A stretch of 64,000 nt of DNA from Rhodococcus qingshengii. GTDB taxonomy: Bacteria > Actinomycetota > Actinomycetes > Mycobacteriales > Mycobacteriaceae. A program made the translations under genes and the position numbers. Shown here piece after piece: positions 37,499-46,082 of this stretch. Where the stretch lies: contig NZ_JAJNCL010000008.1 in NCBI RefSeq assembly GCF_021025955.1, forward strand, positions 212,593 through 276,592. The letters run 5' to 3'. How positions within the stretch are numbered: the first letter of the stretch is position 1; each line of letters starts with the position of its first letter. Under the pieces are notes generated by a model. It ran no database searches. It was not told where the DNA came from and saw only the letters and a list, made by a program, of their open reading frames with translations.

Positions 37499-38288
37499 TG
37501 TTGTCTTCCATTCTGTGATGATCGGTCTGGCGAGAAGGATCGGTCTGGCGAGAGGTTGCAGCGTCGACGAGCCACGAGAAGAGCGGGTCGATGTCGACGA
37601 AGAATTCGGGGTGCCACTGCACGCCCACCACGGGGCGATCGTCGGCCTGGATGGCTTCGGCGACGCCGTCGAGCGCGCGTCCGACGATCCGCAACCCGTT
37701 CCCCGGGGTATCCACTGCCTGGTGGTGAAGGCTGTTCACGTGAATGCTGTTGCCGAACAGACTGTATGGGATGGAGCCGGACTCCAGGGCGACCTGTTGT
37801 GGTCGGTAGGTACGCGGATAGCCGAAGAAGCTGTGCGCCTCACCGGCGTCGGTGGGAAGGTCGGCAATCAGTGTGCCCCCGCGGGCGACGTTGACGACCT
37901 GGTGTCCGCGGCATACTCCCAGGATCGGCAGTCCGATTTCCCAGGCCGCATCGACCAGGGCGAACTCGAATTCGTCCCGAGCGGGGTCGATCATCGAGGA
38001 GTTTGGTCCGGGGGTGCGGCCGTATCGCCTGGGGTCCACGTCTGAACCACCGCTGAGGACGAGGGCGTCGAGATGCTCGACGATTCGGCGCGGATCACTG
38101 TGGATGCTCAGCAGGATCGGTTGACCACCAGCGGCGCGGATCTTCGAGGGAAAATCGGTGAAGAACATTTCCATCAGCGCGTCGCCGACGACGTTGGGTA
38201 GTGACGGCCCGCCACGGTCGACGCGGCCGGTGACTCCGATCAGGGGCATGGCGGGGAGTGCCTCCGCCGTCATCGTGAATTGGGTCAT
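37482..38288 (-). CDS. PuuD-like gamma-glutamyl hydrolase (peptidase C26, class I GATase fold)
   Basis: 268 residues. The nucleophile elbow GVCRGHQ places Cys126, and the catalytic His lies in VGVQWHPEF. This is the fold of gamma-glutamyl-GABA hydrolase, which releases glutamate from the oxidised product. ATG 38288 is preferred over ATG 38300: the sequence upstream of 38288 is shared, with identical spacing, with the start of the permease gene, and ATG 38300 would lie at the end of that shared element. Confidence 0.9.
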   Translation of the reverse strand: MTQFTMTAEALPAMPLIGVTGRVDRGGPSLPNVVGDALMEMFFTDFPSKIRAAGGQPILLSIHSDPRRIVEHLDALVLSGGSDVDPRRYGRTPGPNSSMIDPARDEFEFALVDAAWEIGLPILGVCRGHQVVNVARGGTLIADLPTDAGEAHSFFGYPRTYRPQQVALESGSIPYSLFGNSIHVNSLHHQAVDTPGNGLRIVGRALDGVAEAIQADDRPVVGVQWHPEFFVDIDPLFSWLVDAATSRQTDPSRQTDHHRMEDNNVTYA

Positions 38289-38299
38289 AGGAGCGAGCA

Positions 38300-38312
38300 T
38301 AGAACCATTGAA
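38300..38312 (-). promoter_or_regulatory. 13-bp start-proximal element, copy upstream of the hydrolase gene
   Basis: Minus-strand TTCAATGGTTCTA lies 11 bases before ATG 38288. The same 13 bases occur 11 bases before the permease ATG. Likely a shared promoter or operator element of the cluster. The rest of the intergenic region to 38474 shows no further clear repeat. Confidence 0.65.
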
Positions 38313-38474
38313 TGGCTTTTCGCTAGAGTTTGGCTTGTAAAGTTGGGGTAACGGGTTCGAAGTGCCGCGCGCTGCTGTATCTATTCAAGGACAGTTGCGA
38401 ATGGGAGCGTTCGATTTCGTAGGTCAAGACGAAGCGTAAGAGTCGGTCCAGGCGCCGAGTAGGGGGTACGAGAC

Positions 38475-39197
38475 GTGCAGATCGACAAGCTGCCGGCCAT
38501 CGAATTCATGGTCAGTGCACCGACGTTGGGGGAGGATATCGCTCGACGCTTGCGACTGCTCATTCACAGCGGCGCGCTCAGTCCCGGTGATCGCCTGCCG
38601 TCCGAGCGTGAACTGTCTCAGCAACTCGAAGTCGGTCGAGTCAGTGTGAGAGAAGCCATCCGAATCCTTCAGGCGATGGGATACATCGAGGTGCGGCGAG
38701 GAGCCACGGGCGGATCGTTCGTTTCGGAGTTGACCAGGCCTTATGAAGACTGGGTTGGCCAGTTGAAAGCGCGCGAAGCAGATATCGACGAGATCGTCGA
38801 CCTCCGTATCGGGTTGGAAATGCGCACGGCAAGCCTCGCGGCGGTCCGGCGAACCGATCGTCATCTTCTCGAGTTACTCGAATCCATTGAGCAATTGGGG
38901 GTTTCCGGAAGTCGGGGATCGTTCCGGGCTTGTGACGCCAGGTTCCACGGCGGTATCGCCAGAGCGGCGGGAAACAGCAGGTTGGAGGCCGCTGTGGTCG
39001 AAGCTCGCGGCGAAATGTTCGTCCCCGTCGATCATCTCGTGTTCGAAGACCAGGTCGAGGCTTCGAGGGTGGAGCACAAGGAGATCTTCGAGGCGATCAA
39101 GCGGGGCGACAGCGCTCGCGCGGCGGAGGCGATGGAACGTCACATTCTGCACGCAAAAGACGAGCTCAAACGCTTGGCGCTGCAGGAAGAAGGCTGA
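38475..39197 (+). CDS. FadR/FCD subfamily GntR regulator of the amine cluster
   Basis: 240 residues. Winged helix at about 15-78 (LSPGDRLPSERELSQQLEVGRVSVREAIRILQAMGYIEVRRG), FCD effector domain after it. Start GTG 38475. It stands between the divergent catabolic operon and the permease gene, so it is the probable local regulator; the effector may be the amine or a gamma-glutamyl intermediate. Confidence 0.92.
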   Translation: MQIDKLPAIEFMVSAPTLGEDIARRLRLLIHSGALSPGDRLPSERELSQQLEVGRVSVREAIRILQAMGYIEVRRGATGGSFVSELTRPYEDWVGQLKAREADIDEIVDLRIGLEMRTASLAAVRRTDRHLLELLESIEQLGVSGSRGSFRACDARFHGGIARAAGNSRLEAAVVEARGEMFVPVDHLVFEDQVEASRVEHKEIFEAIKRGDSARAAEAMERHILHAKDELKRLALQEEG

Positions 39198-39206
39198 CGG
39201 GAGCGC

Positions 39207-39235
39207 GACGAACGGACGGTTCGTCCCGTTTTTCG
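39207..39235 (+). terminator. Intrinsic terminator after the GntR gene
   Basis: GACGAAC-ggacg-GTTCGTC gives a 7-bp stem with a 5-base loop, followed by CCGTTTTTC. It begins 10 bases after the regulator's stop and separates it from the permease promoter. Confidence 0.75.
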
Positions 39236-39271
39236 CAAGTAAAAGTTTTGTGAATTGGGTCCCGAATCGAC

Positions 39272-39284
39272 TTCAATGGTTCTA
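39272..39284 (+). promoter_or_regulatory. 13-bp start-proximal element, copy upstream of the permease gene
   Basis: TTCAATGGTTCTA lies 11 bases before ATG 39296. The spacer differs from the hydrolase copy, but TATGACCCA at the start codon is again identical. Confidence 0.65.
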
Positions 39285-39295
39285 ACATCGCCGGT

Positions 39296-40726
39296 ATGAC
39301 CCATACTTCCGTCAATGCTTCACGCGATGCATCCGGCGATGACCGAACTCTTCGAGGCTCGCTGGGTACCGGTTCGATAGTCCTCATGGTCGTTGCCGCG
39401 GCCGCTCCCCTGACTGTGATCAGTGGGCTTGTGCCGCTGGGCATTTCCGGGGGCAACGGTGCGGGCTTCCCCATGACCTTCGCCGTGACAACCGGTGTAC
39501 TTCTGCTCTTCGCAGTCGGATTCACCGCGATGTCGCGTTACATCCCGGGAACCGGAGCGTTCTATCTCTACATCGGACATGGTCTCGGCCGTGGTGCCGG
39601 CGTCGGCAGTGCGATGTTGGCGCTTGTCAGTTACAGCACAGTGCAATTGGCCGTATACGGCTACCTCGGCCCGGCAATGAGTTCGTTGATCACCTCGTAC
39701 GGTGGTCCGGAGGTGCCGTGGTGGATCTTCTCGCTCGCCTCGTTGGCTCTGGTCGCCGTCCTCGGATTTCGTCATATCGAATTGTCGGGCAAGGTGCTCG
39801 GCATCCTGTTGATCGCAGAGGTCGGGATCGTCGTCGTCCTCGACGCTTTCATTATCGCCGACGGTGGTCCGGAAGGTCCGTCGACGGCGATGTTCTCCCC
39901 GTCGGAGATCTTCTCCGGATCCCCGGGCGTCGCATTGGTATTCGCGCTTGCTGGTTACATCGGCTTCGAGTCCACGGCGATCTTCCGCGACGAGGCGAAG
40001 GATCCGGCGCGGACGATCCCACGAGCGACGTACGCCGCCTTGATCCTTATCGGTGGCTTCTATGCTCTCTCCAGTTGGGCGGTCGTGACGGCTTGGGGTG
40101 ATACGGGTGCCGTGGACATTGCGGGCACCGACCCCGACGGCATGTTGATCACCACTGCCACCGACTTTGCCGGATCGGTGACGGCCCATCTGATTCAAAT
40201 TTTGTTGGTGTCCAGTCTCTTTGCCGCAGTTCTGTCTCTCCATAACGTCTTGGCGAGATACATCTTTGTTCTGTCGAACACCGGCGTTCTGCCGGGCGCA
40301 GGTGGGCGTACGCACCGCGTGCATGGTTCGCCGCACATCGCGTCAGTGGTGCAATCCTGCTGTGCTCTGGGGCTTCTCGGCGCTTGCATCGTCATCGGTC
40401 TGGATCCGGTGACACAGATCTTCGCGTGGTTCGCCGGTGTCGCAACGGTGGGGATCGTGGCTCTCATGTTGCTCACGTGCCTTGCAGTTCTCGTCTTCTT
40501 TCGTCGTACCAAGGTTGATCAGCGCTTCTGGCACACCAAACTTGCCCCGAGCCTGGGGCTCGTCGGCCTCATCGGATTTGCGATCGCCATTGCCGGAAAC
40601 CTCCCGCTTCTTCTGGGTGGCAACGTACTGGCCGTGGTGATGACCGGAGTACTGGTGCTCGCGTTTGTCGGTGGGTTCCTCTATGCGCGTCGACGCAAGC
40701 AAGTGAGCTTCGAACTCCCCTCGTGA
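39296..40726 (+). CDS. APC family amino acid/amine permease
   Basis: 476 residues with about twelve helices. The N-terminal LGTGSIVLMVVAAAAPLTVISG and the conserved GYIGFESTAIFRDEAKDPARTIPRATYAALI segment are typical of the amino acid-polyamine-organocation family. ATG 39296. It probably imports the amine or amino alcohol handled by the divergent operon. Confidence 0.93.
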   Translation: MTHTSVNASRDASGDDRTLRGSLGTGSIVLMVVAAAAPLTVISGLVPLGISGGNGAGFPMTFAVTTGVLLLFAVGFTAMSRYIPGTGAFYLYIGHGLGRGAGVGSAMLALVSYSTVQLAVYGYLGPAMSSLITSYGGPEVPWWIFSLASLALVAVLGFRHIELSGKVLGILLIAEVGIVVVLDAFIIADGGPEGPSTAMFSPSEIFSGSPGVALVFALAGYIGFESTAIFRDEAKDPARTIPRATYAALILIGGFYALSSWAVVTAWGDTGAVDIAGTDPDGMLITTATDFAGSVTAHLIQILLVSSLFAAVLSLHNVLARYIFVLSNTGVLPGAGGRTHRVHGSPHIASVVQSCCALGLLGACIVIGLDPVTQIFAWFAGVATVGIVALMLLTCLAVLVFFRRTKVDQRFWHTKLAPSLGLVGLIGFAIAIAGNLPLLLGGNVLAVVMTGVLVLAFVGGFLYARRRKQVSFELPS

Positions 40727-40780
40727 GAGGGCCTTCGGTGAAATGATGTGTGCACCCGCACTCGAGAAAGCAGGACTCCC

Positions 40781-41461
40781 ATGACGTTCGCGGATCTGGA
40801 CGGCGATGAACTGTGGAGTTACCTGAAGGAGCGTTCAGGATTGCCCGGCCCGCGTGCGAACCTCGCGCTCATGCTCGAGTTCGCGCGCGGCGCCGACAGT
40901 GACGACGTTCTGTGGGCGGTGGAGTCCGAAGACGAATACATCCGCTGCTGTGGGATCGTCGGGCTCGGGTTCATCCTCGTTCGTTCACGCGACAAGGCTG
41001 TTCTGGACAGTCTGACGGAGGCAACCACTAGTGCGTCGTGGCGTGCACGTGAAGCTGCCGCGATGGCCGTTCAGGCGATAGGTGACACTGATCCGGAATT
41101 GTTGCGGGCGATCATCGAGCAGTGGGCACGTTCCGCTCATCCATTGACGCTTCGCGCAGCGGCCGCCGGGATCTGCGAGCCGCGGTTGCTCAAGGACAAG
41201 GTGAACGCTGCGCTGGCCGTTCAGGTGTGCCGAGACGCTACCGAGTGGATCGTCGCGCAACCAGCTGATGCCCGTCGTGAAGCCGACACACGCACTCTCC
41301 GCCAGGCGCTCGGGTACTGCTGGAGCGTCGCGGTCGCAGCGGATCCGGAGAATGCACTGCCGGCGTTCGTCTCCCTGGAGGCGTCGGACGACGCCGATGT
41401 CGTCTGGATCGTGCGGGAGAACCGGAAGAAGGCCCGGCTGCGCAAGGTGCTCGAAACCTGA
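40781..41461 (+). CDS. HEAT-repeat-like protein, function unknown
   Basis: 226 residues from ATG 40781, with AGGA upstream. Helical and Ala-rich, with repeated units such as DKAVLDSLTEATTSASWRAREAAAMAVQAIGD, DPELLRAIIEQW and HPLTLRAAAAGICEP that look like HEAT repeats of the DNA-alkylation-repair or scaffold type. No catalytic motif seen. It stands alone on the plus strand between the permease and the isomerase operon. Confidence 0.75.
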   Translation: MTFADLDGDELWSYLKERSGLPGPRANLALMLEFARGADSDDVLWAVESEDEYIRCCGIVGLGFILVRSRDKAVLDSLTEATTSASWRAREAAAMAVQAIGDTDPELLRAIIEQWARSAHPLTLRAAAAGICEPRLLKDKVNAALAVQVCRDATEWIVAQPADARREADTRTLRQALGYCWSVAVAADPENALPAFVSLEASDDADVVWIVRENRKKARLRKVLET

Positions 41462-41495
41462 CCCGTGGATCAGGGACGTAGGTTATCCTCAGAAT

Positions 41496-41509
41496 TAGAA
41501 CCTGTTCTA
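41496..41509. promoter_or_regulatory. KstR-type operator
   Basis: TAGAACCTGTTCTA fits the KstR motif TNNAACNNGTTNNA exactly, and the dyad extends by one base on each side. It lies 17 bases before the isomerase start. KstR is the TetR-type repressor of cholesterol catabolism in Rhodococcus and Mycobacterium. Confidence 0.75.
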
Positions 41510-41526
41510 ACTACGAGGGGTAGACC

Positions 41527-41901
41527 ATGGCACCGTCCGCAGAGGTAATCCGCAAGACCGTCGACGCCTACATCGAGACAGTTGCCACGGGCACTGCCGC
41601 CCAGGTTGTGGCCCTGTATGCCGAGGGTGCAACCGTCGAAGATCCGGTGGGCACCGACGTGCGCACCACCCACGAGTCCATTCTCGAGTTCTACTCTGTG
41701 ATCGAGAACTTCGACCAGGAAGCTCACCTTCAGACCCTCCGCATTGCCGGAAACGAAGCGGCATTCCACTTCTCGCTGATCACCAAGCTCGGCGAGCAGA
41801 CGCTGACCATCGCACCCATCGACGTCATGACCTTCGACGACGACGGAAAGATCCTGTCGATGCGCGCATTCTGGAACCAGGAAGACATGATCACCGCCTG
41901 A
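41527..41901 (+). CDS. Ketosteroid isomerase-like (SnoaL/NTF2 fold) protein
   Basis: 124 residues. Length and the segments VALYAEGATVEDPVGTDVRTTHESILEFY and DVMTFDDDGKILSMRAFWNQEDM fit a steroid delta-isomerase of the NTF2-like fold; the VEDPVG Asp is where such enzymes carry the general acid/base region. Together with the KstR-type operator upstream, a role in steroid catabolism is likely. It precedes the epoxide hydrolase gene by one base, so the two form an operon. Confidence 0.85.
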   Translation: MAPSAEVIRKTVDAYIETVATGTAAQVVALYAEGATVEDPVGTDVRTTHESILEFYSVIENFDQEAHLQTLRIAGNEAAFHFSLITKLGEQTLTIAPIDVMTFDDDGKILSMRAFWNQEDMITA

Positions 41902-41902
41902 C

Positions 41903-42859
41903 ATGACGGTGAGAACGATCGATGTCGACGGATTCCGTTGGCAGATTGACGATTCCGGTTCTGGGACAGCTGTGATTATGTGTCACGGCTTTCCCGGCCT
42001 CGGGTACAGCTATCGCCATCAGTCGGCAGCGTTGGCGGAAGCTGGCTTTCGAGCGATTACGCTCGACATGCCCGGGTACGGCGGCACCACGCGCCCGTAT
42101 ACCGTCGACGACTACACCAACGATGCCGTCGCGAACCGGCTGACCGACCTACTCGACGCTCTCGGAATCGACAAAGCGGTGTTCGTCGGCCACGATTTCG
42201 GCGCGCCCGTCGCGTGGACCACCGCTCTGCGCCACCCTGATCGTGTTGCGGGACTGGTCTCGTTGGCAGTCCCCTACGCACCCGACCGGTTTCCCGCCAA
42301 ACCCTCGACCATCTACGCCGCGATGGCGCGCAAGCATTTTCTGCACATTCACTATTTCCAAGAACCGGGTGTCGCGGAGCGCGAACTCGACGCCCGTCCA
42401 CGTGAGTTCCTTCAGCGGCTTTTCCATGCCCTCTCCGGGGCCTACCGGTACCTCGACGTCTGGAAGAACCCGTCCGAAGGAAACGGCTACCTCGACGTAC
42501 TGCCTGAGGCGCCTGCATTGCCGTGGTCGTGGCTAACCGAGGACGATCTGGATGTTTATGTAAAGGCCTTTACTGCAACAGGTTTCACAGGTGGCTTGAA
42601 CTGGTACCGAGCGTACGACGCCAACTGGGAACGCAGCGCGGATCTGGACGGAGCGCACATCGACGTCCCGACGCTCTTCGTCGCGGGCGCCGAAGACCCG
42701 GTCATCGCGATGAGCGGCCCCAAGGCATTGGACCGCATGAAGGACGCCGTCCCCGACCTGCGGGGTGTGCACCTTCTCAGCGGCGCGGGGCACTTCGTAC
42801 AACAGGAACGTGCTACCGAGGTCAATGAACTTTTGATCTCTTTCCTTCGGTCGCTCTAG
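41903..42859 (+). CDS. Alpha/beta hydrolase, epoxide hydrolase type
   Basis: 318 residues. HGFP (28-31) forms the oxyanion hole, and the nucleophile elbow GHDFGA has Asp98 instead of Ser, typical of epoxide hydrolases and haloalkane dehalogenases. The catalytic His lies in GAGHFVQQE and an acid residue near AGAEDPV. Second gene of the KstR-type operon; the substrate may be steroid-related (inference). Confidence 0.9.
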   Translation: MTVRTIDVDGFRWQIDDSGSGTAVIMCHGFPGLGYSYRHQSAALAEAGFRAITLDMPGYGGTTRPYTVDDYTNDAVANRLTDLLDALGIDKAVFVGHDFGAPVAWTTALRHPDRVAGLVSLAVPYAPDRFPAKPSTIYAAMARKHFLHIHYFQEPGVAERELDARPREFLQRLFHALSGAYRYLDVWKNPSEGNGYLDVLPEAPALPWSWLTEDDLDVYVKAFTATGFTGGLNWYRAYDANWERSADLDGAHIDVPTLFVAGAEDPVIAMSGPKALDRMKDAVPDLRGVHLLSGAGHFVQQERATEVNELLISFLRSL

Positions 42860-42892
42860 GCGAAATCGGGCCGAAGGTCTAGCGTTGCGCAG

Positions 42893-43849
42893 ATGCGCAC
42901 CAGGATCTTCGATCGCGGTATTCGGGTAGGTATCACCGGTGCTCTTGTTGCCGGTTCGCTTCTGGCTCTGGGTGTGTCCGGTGCCGCGGCCGCGCCGCCC
43001 TGCCCTGGATCGTCCCCCGCAATCCTCAGCGCCCAGATTCCGGGCGCAGCCCTCGAGGGTGTCACCGTGGACGGGCAGGGTCGCCTGTACACGGCAGACC
43101 TGGTGAGTGGTCGAATCTTCCGCGTCGATGCGCCTGGTCAGGCTGCAGTTCCGATCGCGACGGTTCCCGGCGGTGCGGGCGCACTCGCGTGGAGCCCGGA
43201 CGGTTCACTGCTGGTGGGTACCGGAGCAAACGCCGGCGTGCTGATCGGCGATCTGACGCGTGCTGCGTCGGTCGCGCGTGTGGACGTGAACTCGGGTGCC
43301 GTGACGCCGATCGCCGGTGGTCTGAGCGCTGCAAACGGCCTCGCCGTCGCGCACGACGGAACGATCTATGCCACCAACGATTTCGGTTCGTTGATCGGTA
43401 AGGTCAGCCCAGGCGGCGCCGTCGACCCGGCGTGGGCAACCTTCCCGAGTGCAAACGGCGCCGCCCTGAGCGCCGATAATCGCTGGCTCTACGTCTCGCG
43501 CACGTTCGCAAACCCGGGTGTCAGCCGCATCTCCGTCGACAATCCAGGGTATTCGGAATCGTTGGTCGATCTCGGCGGTCTCGAAACCTTCTCTGCCCCA
43601 GATGGTTTGACCCTGGACTCGCGAGATCGCGCAATCGTTCCCACGGACATCAGTGGTGAGGTGTGGCGGATCGACGGACCCGGCCAGTACTGCTCGCTCA
43701 CCAGCGGACTGCAGGCGTCGAGCGTGTTGACCTACGGGCGTGGCAATTCCGGTTTCGCGGGCGGGCATCTCTACCGCGCCGGGTTCGACGGAAAGATCTT
43801 CGAGATTCCGGCTGGCTTCGACGCGGGCGCCCAGGCGGCAACCCCGTAA
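42893..43849 (+). CDS. Secreted SMP-30/gluconolactonase-like beta-propeller
   Basis: 318 residues. A signal peptide (about 1-34, GALVAGSLLALGVSGAAAAPP) precedes repeated propeller blades (LEGVTVDGQGRLYTADLVSGRIFRVD, GLAVAHDGTIYATNDFGSLIGKVS, GAALSADNRWLYVSRTFANPGVSRI). Probably an extracellular lactonase- or sugar-binding-like protein; the active-site residues cannot be assigned safely. Confidence 0.85.
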   Translation: MRTRIFDRGIRVGITGALVAGSLLALGVSGAAAAPPCPGSSPAILSAQIPGAALEGVTVDGQGRLYTADLVSGRIFRVDAPGQAAVPIATVPGGAGALAWSPDGSLLVGTGANAGVLIGDLTRAASVARVDVNSGAVTPIAGGLSAANGLAVAHDGTIYATNDFGSLIGKVSPGGAVDPAWATFPSANGAALSADNRWLYVSRTFANPGVSRISVDNPGYSESLVDLGGLETFSAPDGLTLDSRDRAIVPTDISGEVWRIDGPGQYCSLTSGLQASSVLTYGRGNSGFAGGHLYRAGFDGKIFEIPAGFDAGAQAATP

Positions 43850-43917
43850 CGCGACATCCTGACGCGACTTACTCACTACTGATGCCGGGACTGCCGGAAT
43901 CGTCCATACTGGTCTGC

Positions 43918-44976
43918 ATGGCGGAAACGAGTGAGATCGACGAGGCCGAGGTGGCCCTTCCCGCGATACCGCAGCCGTTGCTGACCCCGCTCACGGAAGC
44001 TGCGATCTTCCTGGTTTTCACCATCGACGAGGGTGGTGAGCAGGCAGTTCACGACGTTCTGGCGGATATTTCCGGGCTGCAGCGCTCGATCGGATTCCGG
44101 GTTCCTGCAGGTGGCTTGGCCGCCGTCGTCGGCATCGGTTCGGACGCGTGGGACCGGCTTTTCGAGGGGCCACGGCCGGCAGAATTGCATCCTTTTGTCG
44201 AGTTGACCGGTGACAAACACCACGCTCCGCGTACGCCGGGCGATCTGTTGTTCCACATCCGGGCCCGTCAGATGGACCTGTGCTTCGAGTTCGCCACGGT
44301 CGTGACCAACAGGTTGGCCGGCGCCGCGTCGGTGATCGACGAGGTCCACGGGTTCAAGTACTTCGAGCAACGCGATCTCATGGGTTTTGTCGACGGCACC
44401 GAGAACCCGTCCGGGCAGGCCGCATACGTCGCGGTCACTGTCGGTGACGAGGATCCGGACTTCGCGGGCAGCAGTTATGTCATCGTCCAGAAGTACCTCC
44501 ACGACATGTCTGAGTGGAACTCACTGCCCGTCGAGGAGCAGGAGAACGTCATCGGACGCTCCAAGCTCGAAGACCTCGAGATGGACGACGACACCAAACC
44601 TGCCAACTCCCACACCGCACTCACCGTCATCGAGGACGAATCCGGTGAGCAGATCCAGATCCTGCGCGACAACATGCCGTTCGGCCACGTCGGTTCCGCT
44701 GAAATGGGAACCTACTTCATCGGTTACTCGGCGTCCCCGACGGTCACCGAGCAGATGCTCACCAACATGTTCATCGGGAATCCCGTCGGGAACTACGACC
44801 GCATTCTCGACTTCTCCACCGCCGTCACCGGAATCAACTTCTTCGTTCCGACGGCGGACTTTCTCGACGATCCCCCGGACTTGCCGACCAGGCTCGTTCC
44901 CGAAGCGACGTTCACAGCGCCCATCTCTGACGGTTCTCTCGGAATCGGCAGCCTCAAAAGGAGTGCCCAGCAATGA
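43918..44976 (+). CDS. DyP-type peroxidase with encapsulin targeting tail
   Basis: 352-residue haem peroxidase of the DypB type. GFVDGTE (156-162) carries the distal Asp159; Arg250 and Asn252 (ILRDN) are the other distal residues and His232 (NSH) the proximal haem ligand, all offset by six from the published R. jostii DypB residues as I recall them. The C-terminal DGSLGIGSLKR is the classic encapsulin cargo-loading peptide. ATG 43918 is used; ATG 43882 is possible. The stop overlaps the encapsulin start (ATGA). Confidence 0.96.
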   Translation: MAETSEIDEAEVALPAIPQPLLTPLTEAAIFLVFTIDEGGEQAVHDVLADISGLQRSIGFRVPAGGLAAVVGIGSDAWDRLFEGPRPAELHPFVELTGDKHHAPRTPGDLLFHIRARQMDLCFEFATVVTNRLAGAASVIDEVHGFKYFEQRDLMGFVDGTENPSGQAAYVAVTVGDEDPDFAGSSYVIVQKYLHDMSEWNSLPVEEQENVIGRSKLEDLEMDDDTKPANSHTALTVIEDESGEQIQILRDNMPFGHVGSAEMGTYFIGYSASPTVTEQMLTNMFIGNPVGNYDRILDFSTAVTGINFFVPTADFLDDPPDLPTRLVPEATFTAPISDGSLGIGSLKRSAQQ

Positions 44977-45767
44977 CAAACCTGCACCGCGACCTAGCAC
45001 CCATTTCGGCAGCAGCCTGGGCCGAGATCGAGGAAGAGGCCAGCCGTACCTTCAAGCGTCACGTCGCCGGTCGTCGTGTCGTGGACGTGGAGGGACCGTC
45101 GGGTGACGATCTCGCGGCCATCCCGCTCGGGCATCAGGTGCCGATCAATCCCTTGGCCGACGGCGTCATCGCACATGCTCGTCAGTCGCAGCCGATCATC
45201 GAACTGCGGGTTCCGTTCACCATCAGTCGACAGGCCATCGACGACGTCGAACGCGGCGCCAAGGACTCCGACTGGCAGCCCGTCAAGGACGCGGCCAAGC
45301 AGATCGCTTTCGCCGAGGACCGCGCCATCTTCGAGGGATACCCCGCAGCCAGCATCACCGGCGTCCGGGCCAGCGGTTCCAACCCGGAACTGAAGCTCCC
45401 CATCGACGCCAAGGACTACCCGGAGGCCATCAGCCAGGCGATCACGTCGCTGCGCTTGGCCGGTGTCAACGGACCGTACTCACTGCTCCTGAATGCCGAC
45501 GCGTTCACCGCGATCAACGAGACCTCCGATCACGGCTACCCCATCCGCGAGCACCTGCGACGCGTTCTCGACGGCGAGATCATCTGGGCCCCGGCCATCG
45601 ACGGCGCTTTCCTGCTGTCGACGCGTGGTGGCGACTACGAACTGCATCTGGGCCAGGACCTGTCCATCGGCTATCTCTCGCACGATGCGAACTCCGTCGA
45701 GCTGTACTTCCAGGAATCGATGACGTTCCTCATGTACACCAGCGAAGCTGTTGTCTCACTTGCGTAA
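44973..45767 (+). CDS. Encapsulin nanocompartment shell protein (family 1)
   Basis: 264-residue HK97-fold shell protein (linocin M18-like). The N-terminus NLHRDLAPISAAAWAEIEEEASRTFKRHVAGRRVVDVEGP and the C-terminal YFQESMTFLMYTSEAVVSL are diagnostic. It self-assembles into a shell that encloses the DyP peroxidase from the preceding gene. Its 3' end overlaps the convergent MNIO-partner gene by 12 bases. Confidence 0.97.
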   Translation: MTNLHRDLAPISAAAWAEIEEEASRTFKRHVAGRRVVDVEGPSGDDLAAIPLGHQVPINPLADGVIAHARQSQPIIELRVPFTISRQAIDDVERGAKDSDWQPVKDAAKQIAFAEDRAIFEGYPAASITGVRASGSNPELKLPIDAKDYPEAISQAITSLRLAGVNGPYSLLLNADAFTAINETSDHGYPIREHLRRVLDGEIIWAPAIDGAFLLSTRGGDYELHLGQDLSIGYLSHDANSVELYFQESMTFLMYTSEAVVSLA

Positions 45768-46082
45768 GAGCCTTCGAAACCTCTGATGCCAGGGCGAGCG
45801 AGACAGTTCGCCGATGTCCTGGAGGTGGGCGACAAAGGCCTGGGCATCCGCATGCGAAGACGTCTTCGGCCGTCCGTCCGCCCACGCTGTGAACAACCGA
45901 AGATAGCGATCGCCGAGGGTGTGGCGCACGACCGGAAGATGGTGCGCCACTTCTCCTGCGCGCTTTCGGAGCAGCGCCGTCGAGACAACGGCAGCATCGT
46001 CTTTGTCGAAGCCTTCGGGTAGTTCGCCGCCCGCCACCAGAGCCCGAATCAGCGCCTCTTGACGCTCACCGAGCGTGCTCAT
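45756..46082 (-). CDS. Small partner protein of the DUF692 enzyme
   Basis: 108 residues from ATG 46082, which overlaps the DUF692 stop (ATGA). It is basic and helical (RQEALIRALVAGGELPEGFDKDDAAVVSTALLRKRAGEVAHHLPVVRHTLGDRYLRLFTAWA). The length and the pattern resemble a shortened MbnC/DUF2063-like partner, or the SCO6045-type C-terminal domain found next to DUF692 genes in actinobacteria; the assignment is tentative. Such partners bind the precursor peptide for the MNIO enzyme. Confidence 0.75.
   Translation of the reverse strand: MSTLGERQEALIRALVAGGELPEGFDKDDAAVVSTALLRKRAGEVAHHLPVVRHTLGDRYLRLFTAWADGRPKTSSHADAQAFVAHLQDIGELSRSPWHQRFRRLLRK

Noticed and set aside
37735..37744. TTCACGTGAA inside the hydrolase gene as parS
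   Set aside because: The 10-base core is present but none of the six flanking consensus bases match.
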